A stretch of DNA of 64,000 nucleotides from Melastoma dodecandrum (lineage: Eukaryota; Streptophyta; Magnoliopsida; Myrtales; Melastomataceae), in the NCBI GenBank assembly GCA_029817715.1, contig JARUPY010000552.1:118759-182758 (forward strand). The letters are read 5' to 3'. Under the pieces are notes generated by a model. That model ran no database searches. It worked only from the letters and a program-made list of their open reading frames with translations, and was not told the DNA's origin. This document shows, one piece after another, positions 35,946 to 49,099 of the stretch. Every line of letters begins with the position of its first letter. Positions within the stretch are counted from its first letter, which is position 1. The position numbers were made by a program, and so were the translations under genes.

Positions 35946-38900
35946 ATGGGGTCTGGGAAACGCGCAACCTCGTCGTCTTCCTCCCCTGGCTCGAATGATT
36001 CCATTTCAGGTTTGATCTTTTATTGGGAGATCTGTTTTATGGAGGATTTTTTACTGGGTTTTCCTGGCACGAGCTGGGAGGATAGATCGAGCTCGTTTTT
36101 CCTTCTGGTTTTACAGTGCTCGTGGATGTTAAAATCGTGGGGAGTTATCATGTTGGGGTGGAAGGAAGTGTGGTTTTATCTTTCGCAGTTGTGGCTTTTA
36201 TTGTCAGTGCTAAGCTGTTTTTGCTTTAATCGTAAGTGCATATGGATGGATTACGGGTGGAGGTTGGTTTATATTAATCTGTGTATCTCTGGGGTTCTGT
36301 TAGTGCACTTGTTCTGTTGTGATTGGAGTTAGGGTGAAATGCATGATTTGTTGGCATTGGCGGTAAATCACCATGTTACTTTGTTCATCCATGTTTCTTT
36401 TTGCGATATTTCAGCCAGTTCCTTTATTTTTCCTGTTAACATTTTCCCTGAAGGTTGGGTGATCCATGGAGGGATTAATACAAGGTGACGGCCGATAATA
36501 TTTCTTGGATGAAGAAATTAAGCTGTTACTGTGTGGTTTGTGGTCAAAAGAGGGCGTGAATGGATTAAAAATTGTAAACATGCTTTGGTGGTGGTTGTAA
36601 CAAGTTAGAACGAGGTAACTGTGTTGTGTGTGCTGCTATATGATTGGCCACTCTCCTTCTATGGAATTTTTAAGGAAGATGTGCAAAGGGGGACAAAGAG
36701 GCAAGGATTCTACTAGTCTATAGTTTTAGTTGTAATGCTGGTGTTCCTACCCTTTTGACTAGGACTCTTCTTATTCAATGCTTAATACTTCAACATTAGA
36801 AAGAGGGAAAAGTATACTAGTTTAGGGTCATTTATAATCCTGTGGAACAGTTTGGTTTATTATATTTGCCAGCTAGCCATAGCAGATAAATGAGAAGAAA
36901 GAACTCTCGGCTGTCAAAATCTAATAAAATTTCCAACGTTAACAGGACTCCAGCGAAGGCATCGGAGTGATCTGGAGAAGTTGACATTAACAACACAACC
37001 TATTAAGACTCTGAAGTACTTGGTATTGGCAATGGTGCAATATCTCCAAGGTTCCATATATTGTATTTTCTCAAAAGGTGGTTTCCTCTTGCTTTTGGTT
37101 GCTGCAGCAACGGCTGCTAGTGTTCTGCTATTGACCCCTAGATGTTCCCCATGGAAAGGTACTTTGCGGGTTGGACTGCTCTTTTTCTGTCTCCACTCGT
37201 CTTCATTTCTTTGAATACACTTGGCTATTGAACTAATTGCCCTGTTAATGCAGCACATCGATGAGATCTCTCAATATTTTCAATTTGGATTATGGTGGAT
37301 TGCTCTTGGAGTGGCATCTTCAATTGGTCTGGGTAAGACTAGGATCCCCTTTTGTGCGTTGCCTCACATGATATTTTCTAATTCCTTAATTCCACATGTT
37401 GAGCATGTGAGCCTGGGCACAACCAATGATACTCTTTCAGTGACTGGGTCATGGGTTGGAGTCTTCTCGTATGTATGTTTATCCTTCCCACCTCAAACCA
37501 GCTTGAAACTTATAAAGTAAATAAATAACTAGCTTGCAGTGTTGCTCATCAGAAATGATTATTGCATTTTAATGCTTTGAATATAGGAATAGTTCATGAC
37601 TTTCAAACCATTTAAGGAATTTTGTATTCTTAGTTTATCCCATTGACGCTGTGTTTGTAAGTGCTTTCCTTGAGCATTTAGCGTGCTCTCTCCCCTACTT
37701 TTACTTTTTAAGTCCTAGGCATATTTTTTCAGCTCATTCGTTGACTTCTTTCGTGTTTCAGGATCGGGTCTGCATACTTTTGTCCTCTACCTCGGTCCTC
37801 ATATTGCATTTTTCACTATAAAAGCAATGCAATGTGGGAGAGTTGATCTAAAAGGTGCCCCCTATGACACGATACAATTGAAAAAGACTCCTTCCGGGCT
37901 TGACAAAGACTGCTCTGAATTTGGAGCCCCCCTTTTTGCATTCAATCATGGTCTACGGGTTCCCCTTAGTAGCATATTACCACAGGTTCAAATGGAAGCC
38001 ATTTTATGGGGAGTTGGCACTGCTCTTGGAGAACTTCCTCCTTATTTCATCGCAAGGGCTGGTATATTTCCAAACTTGTGTTTTAGATATTGCTCTATCT
38101 TTGTTATTTTGTCTGAATGGCATCATTACATGATGTAATTGTGGATTTATATGTTGCTGCTATTTGGACAGGTCATGACATATGCACATAAGTTATAGTA
38201 AAATTTGGCCGTGGAAAGTTGTATAACTGGCCTTGGCAGAATCATCCGAAGTTTGTATAAATTTTGGGTGGTAGTTTCTTTACCCAGTGGGCTGACATGG
38301 AGAACATAGACAAGGGCCCTAACGAAATACAACAATTTTTTGGTCCAAATGTCCTTCAATTTTGTATCACTTTTTTGACATAGTTTTCCTTCTTCTTGCT
38401 AAGAGTTCAAAATGGTTCAAATTGAGGATGATTTGTTGATGAAAAGTAGCATTTTATGGTGCTTGGAATGATCGGTGAATATGTTTGCAGCAAGGATATC
38501 CGGTAGCAATGCCTTGGATGAGCTTGATGTTTCCACAACTGAAGATAAAGGAGTTGTATCGAGGAAGCTTACTCAAATCAAATTTTGGTTTCTCTCACAT
38601 GCTCAACAGCTGAACTTCATCACAGTTCTACTGCTTGCTTCAGTGAGATACTTAACATCTGAAATTTACTGACGAAGTATTCCTTGGCTATTGTTGCCGT
38701 CTAATGTCTTGCTTTCCTTTCAGGTGCCAAATCCTCTGTTTGACCTTGCGGGCATCATGTGTGGACAGTTTGGGGTACCATTTTGGGAGTTTTTTCTGGC
38801 TACCTTGGTAGGAAAGGCGATCATCAAAACTCATATTCAGGTTTGTCACCGTATATTATGCTTGGGGAACAATTCCCATAGTGTTTTTCCTTTCCAGTAC

Positions 38901-39823
38901 ATCTATCAAAAAGAGGGGAAATGGTGTTCCATAGAATAAGTGGGTGTTTTGAAGAAAATCCTTCTACTAGTGCTAGTTGTTATGGTGAAAATGTCACTTT
39001 TTTTATACTAAAGAGCCTTCATGATGCTGGTCACATTCTTGACCGAGGACTTGCTTAATTGAGGAGTGGGATTGACATGTGTTGAGTTAAATATTCCGTG
39101 ACTCTTGTGGGAACTTCTGGCTCTGATATTCTTCTTCTTCTTTATACAATCACCTGCAGACAGTTTTCATCATATTAGTTTGCAACAATCAACTCCTAAA
39201 TTGGATAGAGAATGAATTGATCCGAATGCTGAGCTCTGTACCAGTGGTGGCCACTGCCCTTCCTGATGTCGTCTCTAAACTCAATGAACTTAGGGAGAAG
39301 TACATGACTGCACCGTCTCCAACACCCTCCGATGCAAATGTAATAACCATTTTGCTCTTCACTGTTTTGTCCAAATTCAAATGCACAGCTTTCTTTTCAT
39401 GCAATGAATTCTACTTGGCAATATTGCGTTGCTAGATGGGCACTCTGTGATCATTTGTCAATATCATTTTCGAAGACTGAACAACACCTTATTTGAGAAT
39501 GCCCGAGGAATGAAAAAAAAATTGTTCTAGGACATCTATACAATTTCCAGTTCCGGACTTTTCCTCCAAAATTGATTTTCATTTTCTGAATTATGTCATT
39601 TGTAAAAGATTGTGGATGTTTATAGGTGAAGAAATGGAACCTTTTGTTTGCCTCGATTTGGAACAGCATCGTGTGGCTGGTGCTTGTGAACTTCTTCATC
39701 AAGATAGTGACTGCCATAGCTCAGGGGTACTTGAAGAAGCAGCAAGATCAGGAGCTCGACGACCTGATGAAAACATTGTCTTCATCGAAGAATTCAAGTA
39801 AGTCCAACAATTTGTCTAAATGA
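35946..39823 (+). CDS. KMS1: KMS1/VMP1-like ER membrane protein, eight exons, one frameshift
   Basis: Vacuole membrane protein KMS1-type gene (VMP1 / VTT-domain family), ER multi-pass proteins needed for early secretory traffic in plants. Exons by GT-AG and frame: 35946-36009, 36946-37158, 37254-37332, 37762-38061, 38491-38642, 38724-38840, 39160-39339, 39626-39823. Motifs: [67 protein letters not shown], and the VTT stretch [17 protein letters not shown]-terminus KSNNLSK. The start follows the family start MGSGK; the frame is open upstream. The exons sum to 1,303 bases, one too many: in exon 2 a run of four C near 37135 shifts the frame before PHGK and the next exon. With three C the protein would be 433 residues, close to family length. 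Sequencing error or a null allele are both possible. Confidence 0.88.
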
Positions 39824-41749
39824 AAGATAATGACGACATTCGAGCCTATTTCTCCATTACATGATGCCTACAGAATTCATGTGACTGGTCCGTCACAGTT
39901 CCATGAAGAAATTAGGTGCACGATACTTTTTGCGTGGATTTAGAGCTCCCTTTGGAAGATTGTATAGATCTAGAAGGAAAAGGAAAGTGACAGAGAATTG
40001 GCATGGCCAATAGTGGTCCCTCTTGAACTACATAAAACCATTGTTCGTCGGTAGATGATTCCTGCGTGTCGAATCACCTTATTCTTTCAGGACACGACTC
40101 ATTTACTTTCACATCATTTTGTGTTACACTAACCTCGGTCCTCTCCAGTACCATTGTTCATTGTACCTGTCAATGACTATCCTTGCCGTGCTTTTGCACG
40201 ATCTCATACTTGTGGAGAAACTCGACACGATACACGGTATCCGAACGTCATTCACATAGCATTAGGCGAAGTGGGTGCCTCGTTTATTAGCATTTGGTTG
40301 AAATGTGCCCCTCTCTGATAAGGACATTAGTTGGAGGAACAATTGAGAGGTACGAGCATATTTAGTACATGGAAGTCGAATGATGGAATCATTGTCTTGT
40401 CTGGCTCAATCCATCAGTCTTCGCCAACCAACTCAAATCATTTGAGATGGGACTATTTCTCCTCGTCTTGGCCGATCCGATAGGGATTCCACTCGAGGGT
40501 GTCATATCCAATCGAGACATTTCATTGTGGGGCGTGATTCATAAGGTGTGTTCGTGATGGACCAAGTGCTCCACTTCTGATAGCCACGTGAATGTTATCC
40601 TCTCTGTAACCTCGGGAAACCTTGCTCAGTCGCGGCCGAGTCGGGGACAAATGTTTCCAGGATACCCTTAGTCGGCTCTCCGGAAATAAGTTGAAAGGAT
40701 CAGTTTGTTTGGTGGTTTGTTAATCCACAAGCTTCTTTTAATCTCTTGATTTGGCAAGATTTATTCCAATTTAACTCTAAAAATAATTCATGAAATAAAT
40801 AGTAAGGTGTGAAATCGCCATCCAACTTAAATAAGAAAAACGACGGTCTTGATCCATTATTATAGTGTCATAGAGGGACAATAATAATTTTTTTTTCCTA
40901 TAAATGGGGTTTTAGAAGGCCAATTTCCTCCGCAAGCATGAAATTAGTGTTTTGAACTCAGAATCCATGACATCTAGCATACTCAGTGAAATCGGGTTTC
41001 AAGGTCGGTTTCTAAAAATTTAATTTTAAGATATTATTATTAGGGATTTTGAAACTATCCATCTTATTTTACGAAATAATTTATCCACTGACGTTGACAT
41101 AACACCACAAATTATGAAGACAACTTATTCGAACTCGGTGGATTGAGACCCTTTACCCGGGTTAGTGGTGTCATAATCACAATGGATAATAACAACGTTT
41201 AATGATAAAATATTACAGTAATTTCTCAAAGACCGATTAATTTTCATTTTATTACATGATTTTTACGATATCCATCACCCAAATGATATCACGTATATAT
41301 TTGTAAACGATTTTCAAATTACAAAACAAATTATTTATAAGTGAAACTCGCTATTTGTAACGGCGATTCCTTAACCATATATCTAAAATTTTGAAAATTG
41401 AAAAAATATTGGCGAAATTATTCACCACTCGGTATCTCTATCTTCTTACATAAAATTATTTATGATCCCATTTGACCAATCTCGATCTCTAAAGATCATG
41501 CATTCATCAACGTGGCATCCATCCAAACTTAAACTCCGGTTTTCATTCAATTTGGGAGTCTCATTTTCCTGTAAGAAAAAAAAATATTAAGAAAAACAGT
41601 AGTTAAGCAATTAGAGAAATTCAAAATGCCATAATGAAAGTTGTCGCTAGTTCCACTCCCCAATAGGAAAGGCCACTTTTTGTAAATCAATAAAAAAAAA
41701 AAGAAAAGCTTCTAGACTTAGAATTTTAGTTGGGTCAACTGACAATGGG
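39824..41749. other. Intergenic region between KMS1-like and STP13-like genes
   Basis: Begins with the 3' UTR of the KMS1-like gene. I see no further gene, mobile element or repeat; the right half is AT-rich and must hold the sugar transporter promoter. Confidence 0.5.
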
Positions 41750-41771
41750 GATTAATCCACGTGGATTAATC
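41750..41771. promoter_or_regulatory. 22-bp perfect palindrome centred on a G-box
   Basis: Two mirrored 11-base halves, GATTAATCCAC and GTGGATTAATC, form a perfect palindrome with CACGTG in the centre (41758-41763), about 250 bases before the transporter start. G-boxes bind bZIP and bHLH factors. A W-box core (TTGACC on the minus strand) lies just upstream near 41733-41738. Confidence 0.6.
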
Positions 41772-41875
41772 TCGGTGGTTGGTAGATTTATTATTTTGGC
41801 CCCATCCTAAAATAATTCCCACCAATAATTAAAGCAGCTGCTTGTTGTACAATAAGCTAGCTAGGAGATATTTAT

Positions 41876-41884
41876 TATATATAA
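41876..41884 (+). promoter_or_regulatory. TATA box of the STP13-like gene
   Basis: TATATATAA about 140 bases before the start codon at 42023. Confidence 0.6.
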
Positions 41885-42022
41885 CTCCATTTTTCATCAT
41901 GTGGACCAAAAAGCTTAAGTTACTTCTCGTTCTTTTGCACAAGGCTAATAGCTTCCGGAGGTTCTTAGCGGAAGAAGTGTACGCGGTCGAAACAGGCGGC
42001 AGCGATAAGGGAGGAGGGGGAT

Positions 42023-44758
42023 ATGGCAGGGGGTTTCGCGGTTGCCTCGGAGGGGGGCCAGTTCGAGTCGAGGATAACCCCCATCGTCGTCATCTCTTGC
42101 ATCATGGCAGCCACCGGCGGCCTCATGTTCGGCTACGACGTCGGAGTTTCCGGTGAGTCCGTCCTCCTGTTCTTCTCCTCGTCTTTCGGGATGTTTGTTA
42201 TATGACCGTGTTGTTCGTGCAGTGTTTCCCATAAAAAAAAAATACATAATCTCATCGTATAAAAAAAAGATATACAATCCTTGTGATATTAGAAGCTCAC
42301 TATATCTTTTCTTTATCAGAATATGTTATTCAAAATTAGAAAATCGGCCATTTCTATATTTCAACTGGACATTATAGTTACAAACATCACAATTTTTTTG
42401 TCAATATGTATTTAAAAAAATATTAATTTTCTTATGGGAAAGATATAGAATATCTCGACCAGATAAATTATTAGTGGCGCCAACTTTTTTTATAAAGTTG
42501 TGGAAATGAACCACCCTCTTTTGGTAAATGGGGGACCACCGCCTGTGCAGAAAAGTCAATCCAGCTATATTTTCTAAATTAATTTCTTAAATGACACTAA
42601 TGTTTAACTCGTGCCTTAAATATGGGTGATGGTTTTTAGGATTGCATAGATTAATTTAAAAAAAAAGTTATGAAATATCGTTTAAGTTTTGTAAATTAAT
42701 AAATATCATTCGATATTTGAAACAAATACTTTAATTTTAAAAAGAAGTCGTTGTTTTAAATGACAACTCTAAAAAAATTGATTAAAGCCTTATAACGATT
42801 TTAGGAGACTTGATAATTTTTTTTATATTTCTTTTGTGTTGAAATCACGGTCATTGTTTGAAGCAGTTCAAATAGGCACTTTTATTAAAGACGCTATTTA
42901 AAATAGTGACCGATCCAACCAGAAAAAGTCGAAAAAATTCACAAATCTTCTAAAGTTAGTGTTTGAAATAGCGGTTTACCAATTTTATTTGTTGTCATGG
43001 TTTGAAACAAGTCATGTGTAAAATTAAAATAATTGTTCAATATTCAATAATTTATCGAAATCCTATTTTATAAGTTTTTTTCCAAAATAACATGAAGTTT
43101 TTAGTTTGATTGTATGATTTTTGGTAGTAATGATTTATAATAAGTTGACTTTCAGGAGGCGTGACATCGATGCCGCACTTCCTCAAGAAGTTCTTCCCGG
43201 TGGTCTACCGAAGGACGCAACAACGCAGCCTCGACAGCAACTACTGCAAGTACGACAACCAGGGCCTTCAGCTGTTCACGTCTTCACTGTACCTCGCGGG
43301 CCTAACCGCGACTTTCTTCGCGTCATACACCACTCGGAAGCTGGGCAGGAGGCTAACCATGCTGGTTGCGGGCCTCTTCTTCGTGGTTGGGGTGGCCTTC
43401 AATGCTGCAGCCGAGAACCTCGCCATGCTCATAGTTGGCAGGATATTGCTCGGTTGCGGTGTCGGATTTGCTAACCAGGTACGTCCCTTTTGCAAATATA
43501 TGGTGGAAAAATATATATTCATCGTTAGTCGTTCAAAGACCAAGTGTTTGTCGTTGTATGTAAGGCCGTGCCACTGTTCCTATCGGAGATAGCGCCGACG
43601 AGGATCCGGGGAGGGCTTAACATACTGTTCCAGCTCAACGTGACCATCGGCATCCTCTTTGCCAATCTCGTCAACTATGCCACGAACAAGTACGTGCATT
43701 TCGTTACTTTCTTTCATGCCTCATAGTCGTCTTGAATGCGAATTGAGATTGTTTCCTTGATTTTTTTTGTGCTCATCAGGATCAAAGGAGGATGGGGATG
43801 GAGGTTGTCGCTCGGCCTTGCTGGGATCCCTGCAGCCCTACTCACGCTCGGTGCACTGATGGTGGTTGACACTCCAAACAGTCTCATCGAGCGGGGTCAC
43901 CTCGAGAAAGGAAAGGCTGTGCTCAAGAAGATTAGGGGGGTCGATGATGTTGAGCCAGAGTTCCTTGAGCTTGTTGAGGCAAGCCGTGTGGCCAAGGAGG
44001 TGAAGCACCCATTCAGGAATCTCTTGACAAGGAGAAACCGGCCACAGCTCGTCATTGCTGTCTCGCTGCAGATCTTCCAGCAGTTCACTGGAATCAACGC
44101 TATCATGTTCTATGCTCCCGTGCTGTTTAACACTGTGGGGTTTGGGGCCGATGCGTCCCTGTACTCGGCTGTCATAACAGGTGCCGTGAATGTTATCTCC
44201 ACATGTGTGTCGATTTATTCGGTCGACAAGGTCGGCCGTCGCATGCTGCTTCTGGAGGCCGGGGTCCAGATGTTCCTCTCCCAAGTGGCGATTGCGATCG
44301 TTCTCGGAATCAAGGTCAAGGACCATTCGAGCGACCTTGGGCACGGGTTTGCAATCTTCGTCGTAGTCATGGTGTGCACCTTTGTGTCATCCTTCGCATG
44401 GTCATGGGGGCCCCTCGGGTGGCTGATCCCGAGCGAGACTTTCCCCCTCGAGACACGGTCGGCTGGTCAGAGCGTCACTGTCTGTGTCAACCTTCTGTTC
44501 ACATTCGTGATCGCACAGGCGTTCCTCTCAATGCTCTGCCACTTCAAGTACGGCATATTCCTCTTCTTCTCGGGATGGGTAGCAATCATGTCGGTATTCG
44601 TGCTGTTTCTACTGCCAGAGACGAAGAACATCCCCATTGAAGAGATGACAGAGCGAGTCTGGAAGCAGCATTGGCTGTGGAAGAGATTTCTAGACGACAA
44701 TGACGACGGGATCAAATCCGCCTACAAGAGCGAAACTCCCAGCAAGATCGGCCACTAG
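42023..44758 (+). CDS. STP13: Hexose/H+ symporter, STP13-like
   Basis: Sugar transport protein of the plant STP family (major facilitator, 12 membrane helices), a plasma-membrane proton-coupled monosaccharide importer. Four exons: 42023-42152, 43156-43478, 43565-43689, 43780-44758; together 1,557 bases, 518 residues, all junctions GT-AG and in frame. Motifs: [14 protein letters not shown] in helix 1, GRR in KLGRRLTML and [57 protein letters not shown], and [11 protein letters not shown] before the C-tail. The sequence follows Arabidopsis STP13 closely through the core but has a shorter, different tail ([12 protein letters not shown]). STP13 is known for stress- and pathogen-induced hexose recovery; the G-box and W-box upstream fit but do not prove that. 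It converges on the NBS-LRR gene. Confidence 0.93.
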
Positions 44759-45774
44759 AATGGGTTTTGATCCCGCCACCCAACTCCCTGATGTAACACT
44801 CCCTTTTATCAAGTAATGTAACGACAGTTTGAGCTTTATTGAATGTTTGTAGTAGGTTTTAAGGAAGAACGAAGAAGGAAGGGAAGAAGAAAGGAGGAGG
44901 AAGACGAAGAAGAAAAGGACAGAGGAGAAGGGATTCTGTCTTCATTCAACAAAAACAACAGAAAACCCATAATCCTTTTCACGCAGTCACCTCCTCTCTT
45001 ATAACAACCCGACCTCACCATTCGAGGAAACCAACTCCTGTTTAATTACAAAGATGTCCTTCTTGAGCTGGACCAGCTTCATCTCTTGAGCTGGACTGCT
45101 TCCATGAGAAAACCAGGCTTGGTCGTGAGTCGTGAATTTTATCTGGGTTGGGCTTCACTAACTGTCCAACAAGCTTGAGATCGAGCCGCTCCAGTTAATC
45201 AACATGGATTTGAGACTGAGGATTGTCAAGTCACCGTATTATATCCGAACCTCGACTAGACTCGTGATCCTGAAGGATTTGACTGGCAAATGAAACCATA
45301 CGACGTGAAAAGGAGAATTTGGTTCATTGTAAGATCAATGAATCGACCATCCCTTCAGAAACACCAACAATGCTCGACTCCAAGCCACTTCAAAAGCAGT
45401 TAGCCGACGATGTTCACTGGTACGTCCCACCAGGCAAGGAAGTCAGACGAAGCCAATGCTTATCTTCTCCTAAGACCGTATTCGAGTTTACAGCAAGCAA
45501 CGGAGACATAGTATTCGCTTCCTGCAGTTTTAGTCCACTCCTGGGTTCTTCTGCATTTGATTACTTCCTGTCGGGTTGGATTCCCAAATTTATGAGCCCT
45601 TTGGGACAGGCGATCGGTGATTCGGATATGAAGTGAAAAACAGCTTTGTAGAAGTAAGTAGCATTCAAGTATATTCTATTTATTTAATTTCAGTAAGCAA
45701 AATACGTTGCTTTAGAGCATGTGAGATGCTCAACCTCTTTTCTTCCTGACTTGTTCTACGTATTCTTCTTCTTC
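44759..45774. other. Intergenic region between convergent genes
   Basis: Starts with the transporter 3' UTR, then a purine-rich tract (about 44860-44935) reminiscent of copia LTR sequence in reverse, as at 24050-24120. A 105-codon plus-strand frame (45319-45636) matches no family I know and has no splice or promoter support. Confidence 0.45.
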
Positions 45775-48700
45775 CTACGATTGAAACGAGTCATAGCGCC
45801 GTTTGCCTGCTACATGCCCATCTTCTTCTCCTTCGTTCCCTCTCAATTGACTCTCGAGGACTGGGCATCCAACAACTGTGAGCTTCTTCAGGTAGCTGCT
45901 GGTGAAGTCATGTATACCTTCAGGCAATGACGCTAGCCCAGGGCAATGAATCAGTTCGAGCGATTGTAGGCGCCCCATCCACTCTGGTAGCACCACCAAG
46001 CTTGGACACGATCTTATGGAGAGGAATCTCAGAGTAGCAACATGGGATAGCCACTCGGGAAGACGCTCCATTTTCAAGGCTCTATAGATCGTCAGGCACC
46101 TGAGGCTTTTAAGGCCTTGCAGTTCCGTCACGACGTTTCCCTGTTCATCCTTGGACAGAACGAGCGCCTTACAGTTCCAGATGGAAAGTGTTTCCAGCTT
46201 CTCGAGATGACCGATTCCCCAAGAGAAAGAACCCAGTGAAGGGCAGATCCCAATGTGAAGTTCCTTGATAGTTGTAAGATCTCGCAGCCATTCCTCCGGC
46301 AAGTGGTCGAGAAACTTGATATTCTCCATACGTAAAGTCTTTAGGTTAGGAAGTTGACAAGGATGCATGAATATCGCTTCGCTTACATTCACCAGAGTCA
46401 ACTTCATGAGACGTGGGATCATCGGCAGGTAATTCAAATTTGGGCAGTCCTTGATGCATAATGACGAGAGGTTGCTGAAAGGCTGCACATCATTTGCATT
46501 CTCGGTTAGGCTTCGTCCTGAACCTGACTCCAGATGCTCGAGATCTGGCAGCCCTTGAATTGTCAACTTCTTTAGATGAGGCAGATGGTCAAACAGGGGC
46601 AGATACATGCAATTTTCGCATCCAATCAGCGCTATCTCAACTAGATTTGGCAAGAGAGTTGAGAGTCGAGTCATCCATTGAGGATACTGGGTACCTCCGT
46701 AGTTGTGGATTCTCAGTCCTTTCAGATTCGGGTGTGGCTGGAGCTTCTCTAATAAGGATGTATCTGTCGGTAGATTCATGAATCGTAGTTCAACAGACTC
46801 TAAATAACTTTTCTTATCCAGCAATCCTTCCGATCCTTCGTCCATGAGCTCTTCATCGTAACAGCCTAGGTTTCTGATTTCGAGGCTTCCTCTGAGATCG
46901 TTCAGCTTACAAAGATCAGTGAGGCCAGCGGAATCAGCTTTTTTGCTTGAATCATCAGGAGGCAAGATGAAGTCGGTGAGTATGTTGAGGCATTTCAAGT
47001 CGCAGAGTCCCCTTGGAATGAGAGACAATTTCCAGCAGCCGTCGATGTAGAGATGCCTGAGAGCGGACAAGTTATTCATTTCACGAGGCAATTCCGTGAG
47101 GGAAGAGCAACCCGAGAGCTTGAGGGTCTGCAAGTTCAGCAGTCGGATGATCGCTGGAGGAAGCATTTGGAGCGTGCTGTTGCCAGAGAGATCGAGGTAT
47201 CTCAGATGCTTCATCTTCCAAACACCTTCCGGCAACACATCTGCCTTCATCTCATGGAGATCCAACACACGCACGCTGTTTCTCTTGGGATTTAGTCTGC
47301 GGATGAAATGGAGGTATATTTTCTTCAGTTTGTCACGGTCTTCCTCGAAATGAAGAAAGGTTCGCAGCCTGTGGTCTGGGAAATTGGCTAACCGTACACC
47401 TAAATGATAATGCATAACTGATAGATGTCGAGGACCATACTTGTAATACACCAGGAAATCACTAGGGGAAGTCTCACACTCCCATCCACTGATGGAAAGA
47501 ACCAATTCTTCGGCGTCGGGATGCAGAGTGACCGATTTTACCTTTCCAAAGATATGGTATTTCTTTACTTGGAAAAGCTCTTCCTGGAGCAGTACATCCA
47601 AGTAATGGTAGGCGATATCCTCCAATGGCCGACGGTCATCTTCGTCCTCACGGTCGTTGTGGATAAATCCAAGGGAGATCCAGAGCTGGGCCAGGGTATG
47701 AGGGTTGATGCGGTGACCTCTTGGGAACAAGGAACAGAGGGCGAAGCACTGTTTAATCCTTGGGGGAAGATTGTTGTAACTCTTACCCATCCGACTTGTT
47801 AAATCAGCGTACAGATAACATCCACAAAGCAAACGAGAGAATGCATGATATGGAGAATCACGTATCATGTTAAGAAGACGTGTCAAATCCTCAACAGCAG
47901 GAGGAGGAGGTTGGAGGGACAAGTAACCTCCCACTGCCTGTATCTTCCTCGGATTCCCCTCGCATTCTTTAACGATATCTCCCGCAATTTTAAGGATTGC
48001 AGGGTTGTTGAATAAATTATGATATCCCTCCCTTCCCTGGGAAGCTGTTTCCCTTAGTAATACGACAGCGTCTTCCCGATCCATCCTTTTACTACAAACA
48101 CGATCACTACGGGACCACAGGTCGGGAAGTTCCCCCTCCCAAGTATTTAAAACCGTCATGAGGATTTTGCTCCCACTGGCAACTCCTCTATCCACCAAAC
48201 TCCTGAAGCTTGACCACCACTCCACTGAATCGCTGGTTAAAATCCAATCTTCAGCAGACATATTGTCGAGAACGAAGAGGTACCTCTTGGTATCATCGAG
48301 AAGCCTCGCTATAAGATGAATTGACTGCTCCCATCCAAACACCTCCCCCTCTTCCTCATCTTCCTCTTCCCTTATACTACCTATGATTATCTGTGCCACC
48401 CTTTTCGTGTCAAAGGGAGGAGACAAATTCAGCCAGATTTTAACATCAAAATACCCACTCACCCCTGAATCCTTCATCACCTCCTGAACAAGTGCGGTTT
48501 TCCCACACCCCCAACTGCCCTTTCCACAACGGAATTACCTTCCGAGTTTCCATCCAACAGGAACCTGATAATCTCTCCCTTCTCGTTGACTCTCCTGACG
48601 AATGGGATCTCGCGCGCTTCTAGGACCTCCTGAACCTCGGCCGGAATGCTATGGATGATGCTGATAAGTGGATCTGTCAGATCTCGAAGGCGCCCTGCGA

Positions 48701-49059
48701 TGGCCCGAAGCTCCCGGCGCATCCTCCATCCGAACCAACAACATTCTATGTGCCGGAAGAGGCGGCATAGCTTTCCATCCCGCAGCCGCAAGGGTTCCTC
48801 CAAGGACAGATCCTCGAGCAAGTCCTCCGTGTCATAAACGGCATCCTTAAGCTCTCTAATCCTATCCTGCAGCTCAAAGCTAGATGGGAGCTTCCTTTCT
48901 GCCTCGGGCAAGACCCCCTGAACAGAAGACAAGAGGTGGTGGATCTCTCGGAGTTGAGCTTCAACTCCCCATTGAGGACCAAGCATCGTGATGGAGCCTT
49001 TCTTCGCTCAAACTCCGAAGCAAGTCGTCAACCGGGACAGTCACCACAGCTGCAGCCAT
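45775..49059 (-). pseudogene. CC-NBS-LRR resistance-gene homologue, frameshifted
   Basis: An intracellular immune-receptor (CNL) gene in three frames. It starts MAAAVVTVPVDDLLRSL at 49059, shifts near 48985 and continues as an Rx-type coiled coil (WGVEAQLREIHHLLSSVQ), shifts again inside the P-loop at about 48490, where one A seems missing from GGVGK-T, and is then open for 901 codons (48480-45775). NB-ARC motifs: kinase-2 as RYLFVLDNM, RNBS-B as GSKILMT, GLPL replaced by GNPRKI, RNBS-D as CFALCSLFP, MHD replaced by LHP. From about residue 395 come some 15 or more leucine-rich repeats (LRYLDLSGN, LQTLKLSGCSSL). The lost P-loop frame and degenerate ATP-site motifs argue against a working switch. 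Confidence 0.87.
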
Positions 49060-49099
49060 TTCTCCGGTCGTATCAGTTTGGGTGGGATGAAGAGAAGAC

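Noticed and set aside
45319..45636. 105-codon plus-strand frame between STP13-like and NLR genes
   Set aside because: No recognisable family, no promoter or splice context.
46494..47802. Several plus-strand frames of 80-125 codons
   Set aside because: Shadows of the NLR coding region on the opposite strand.
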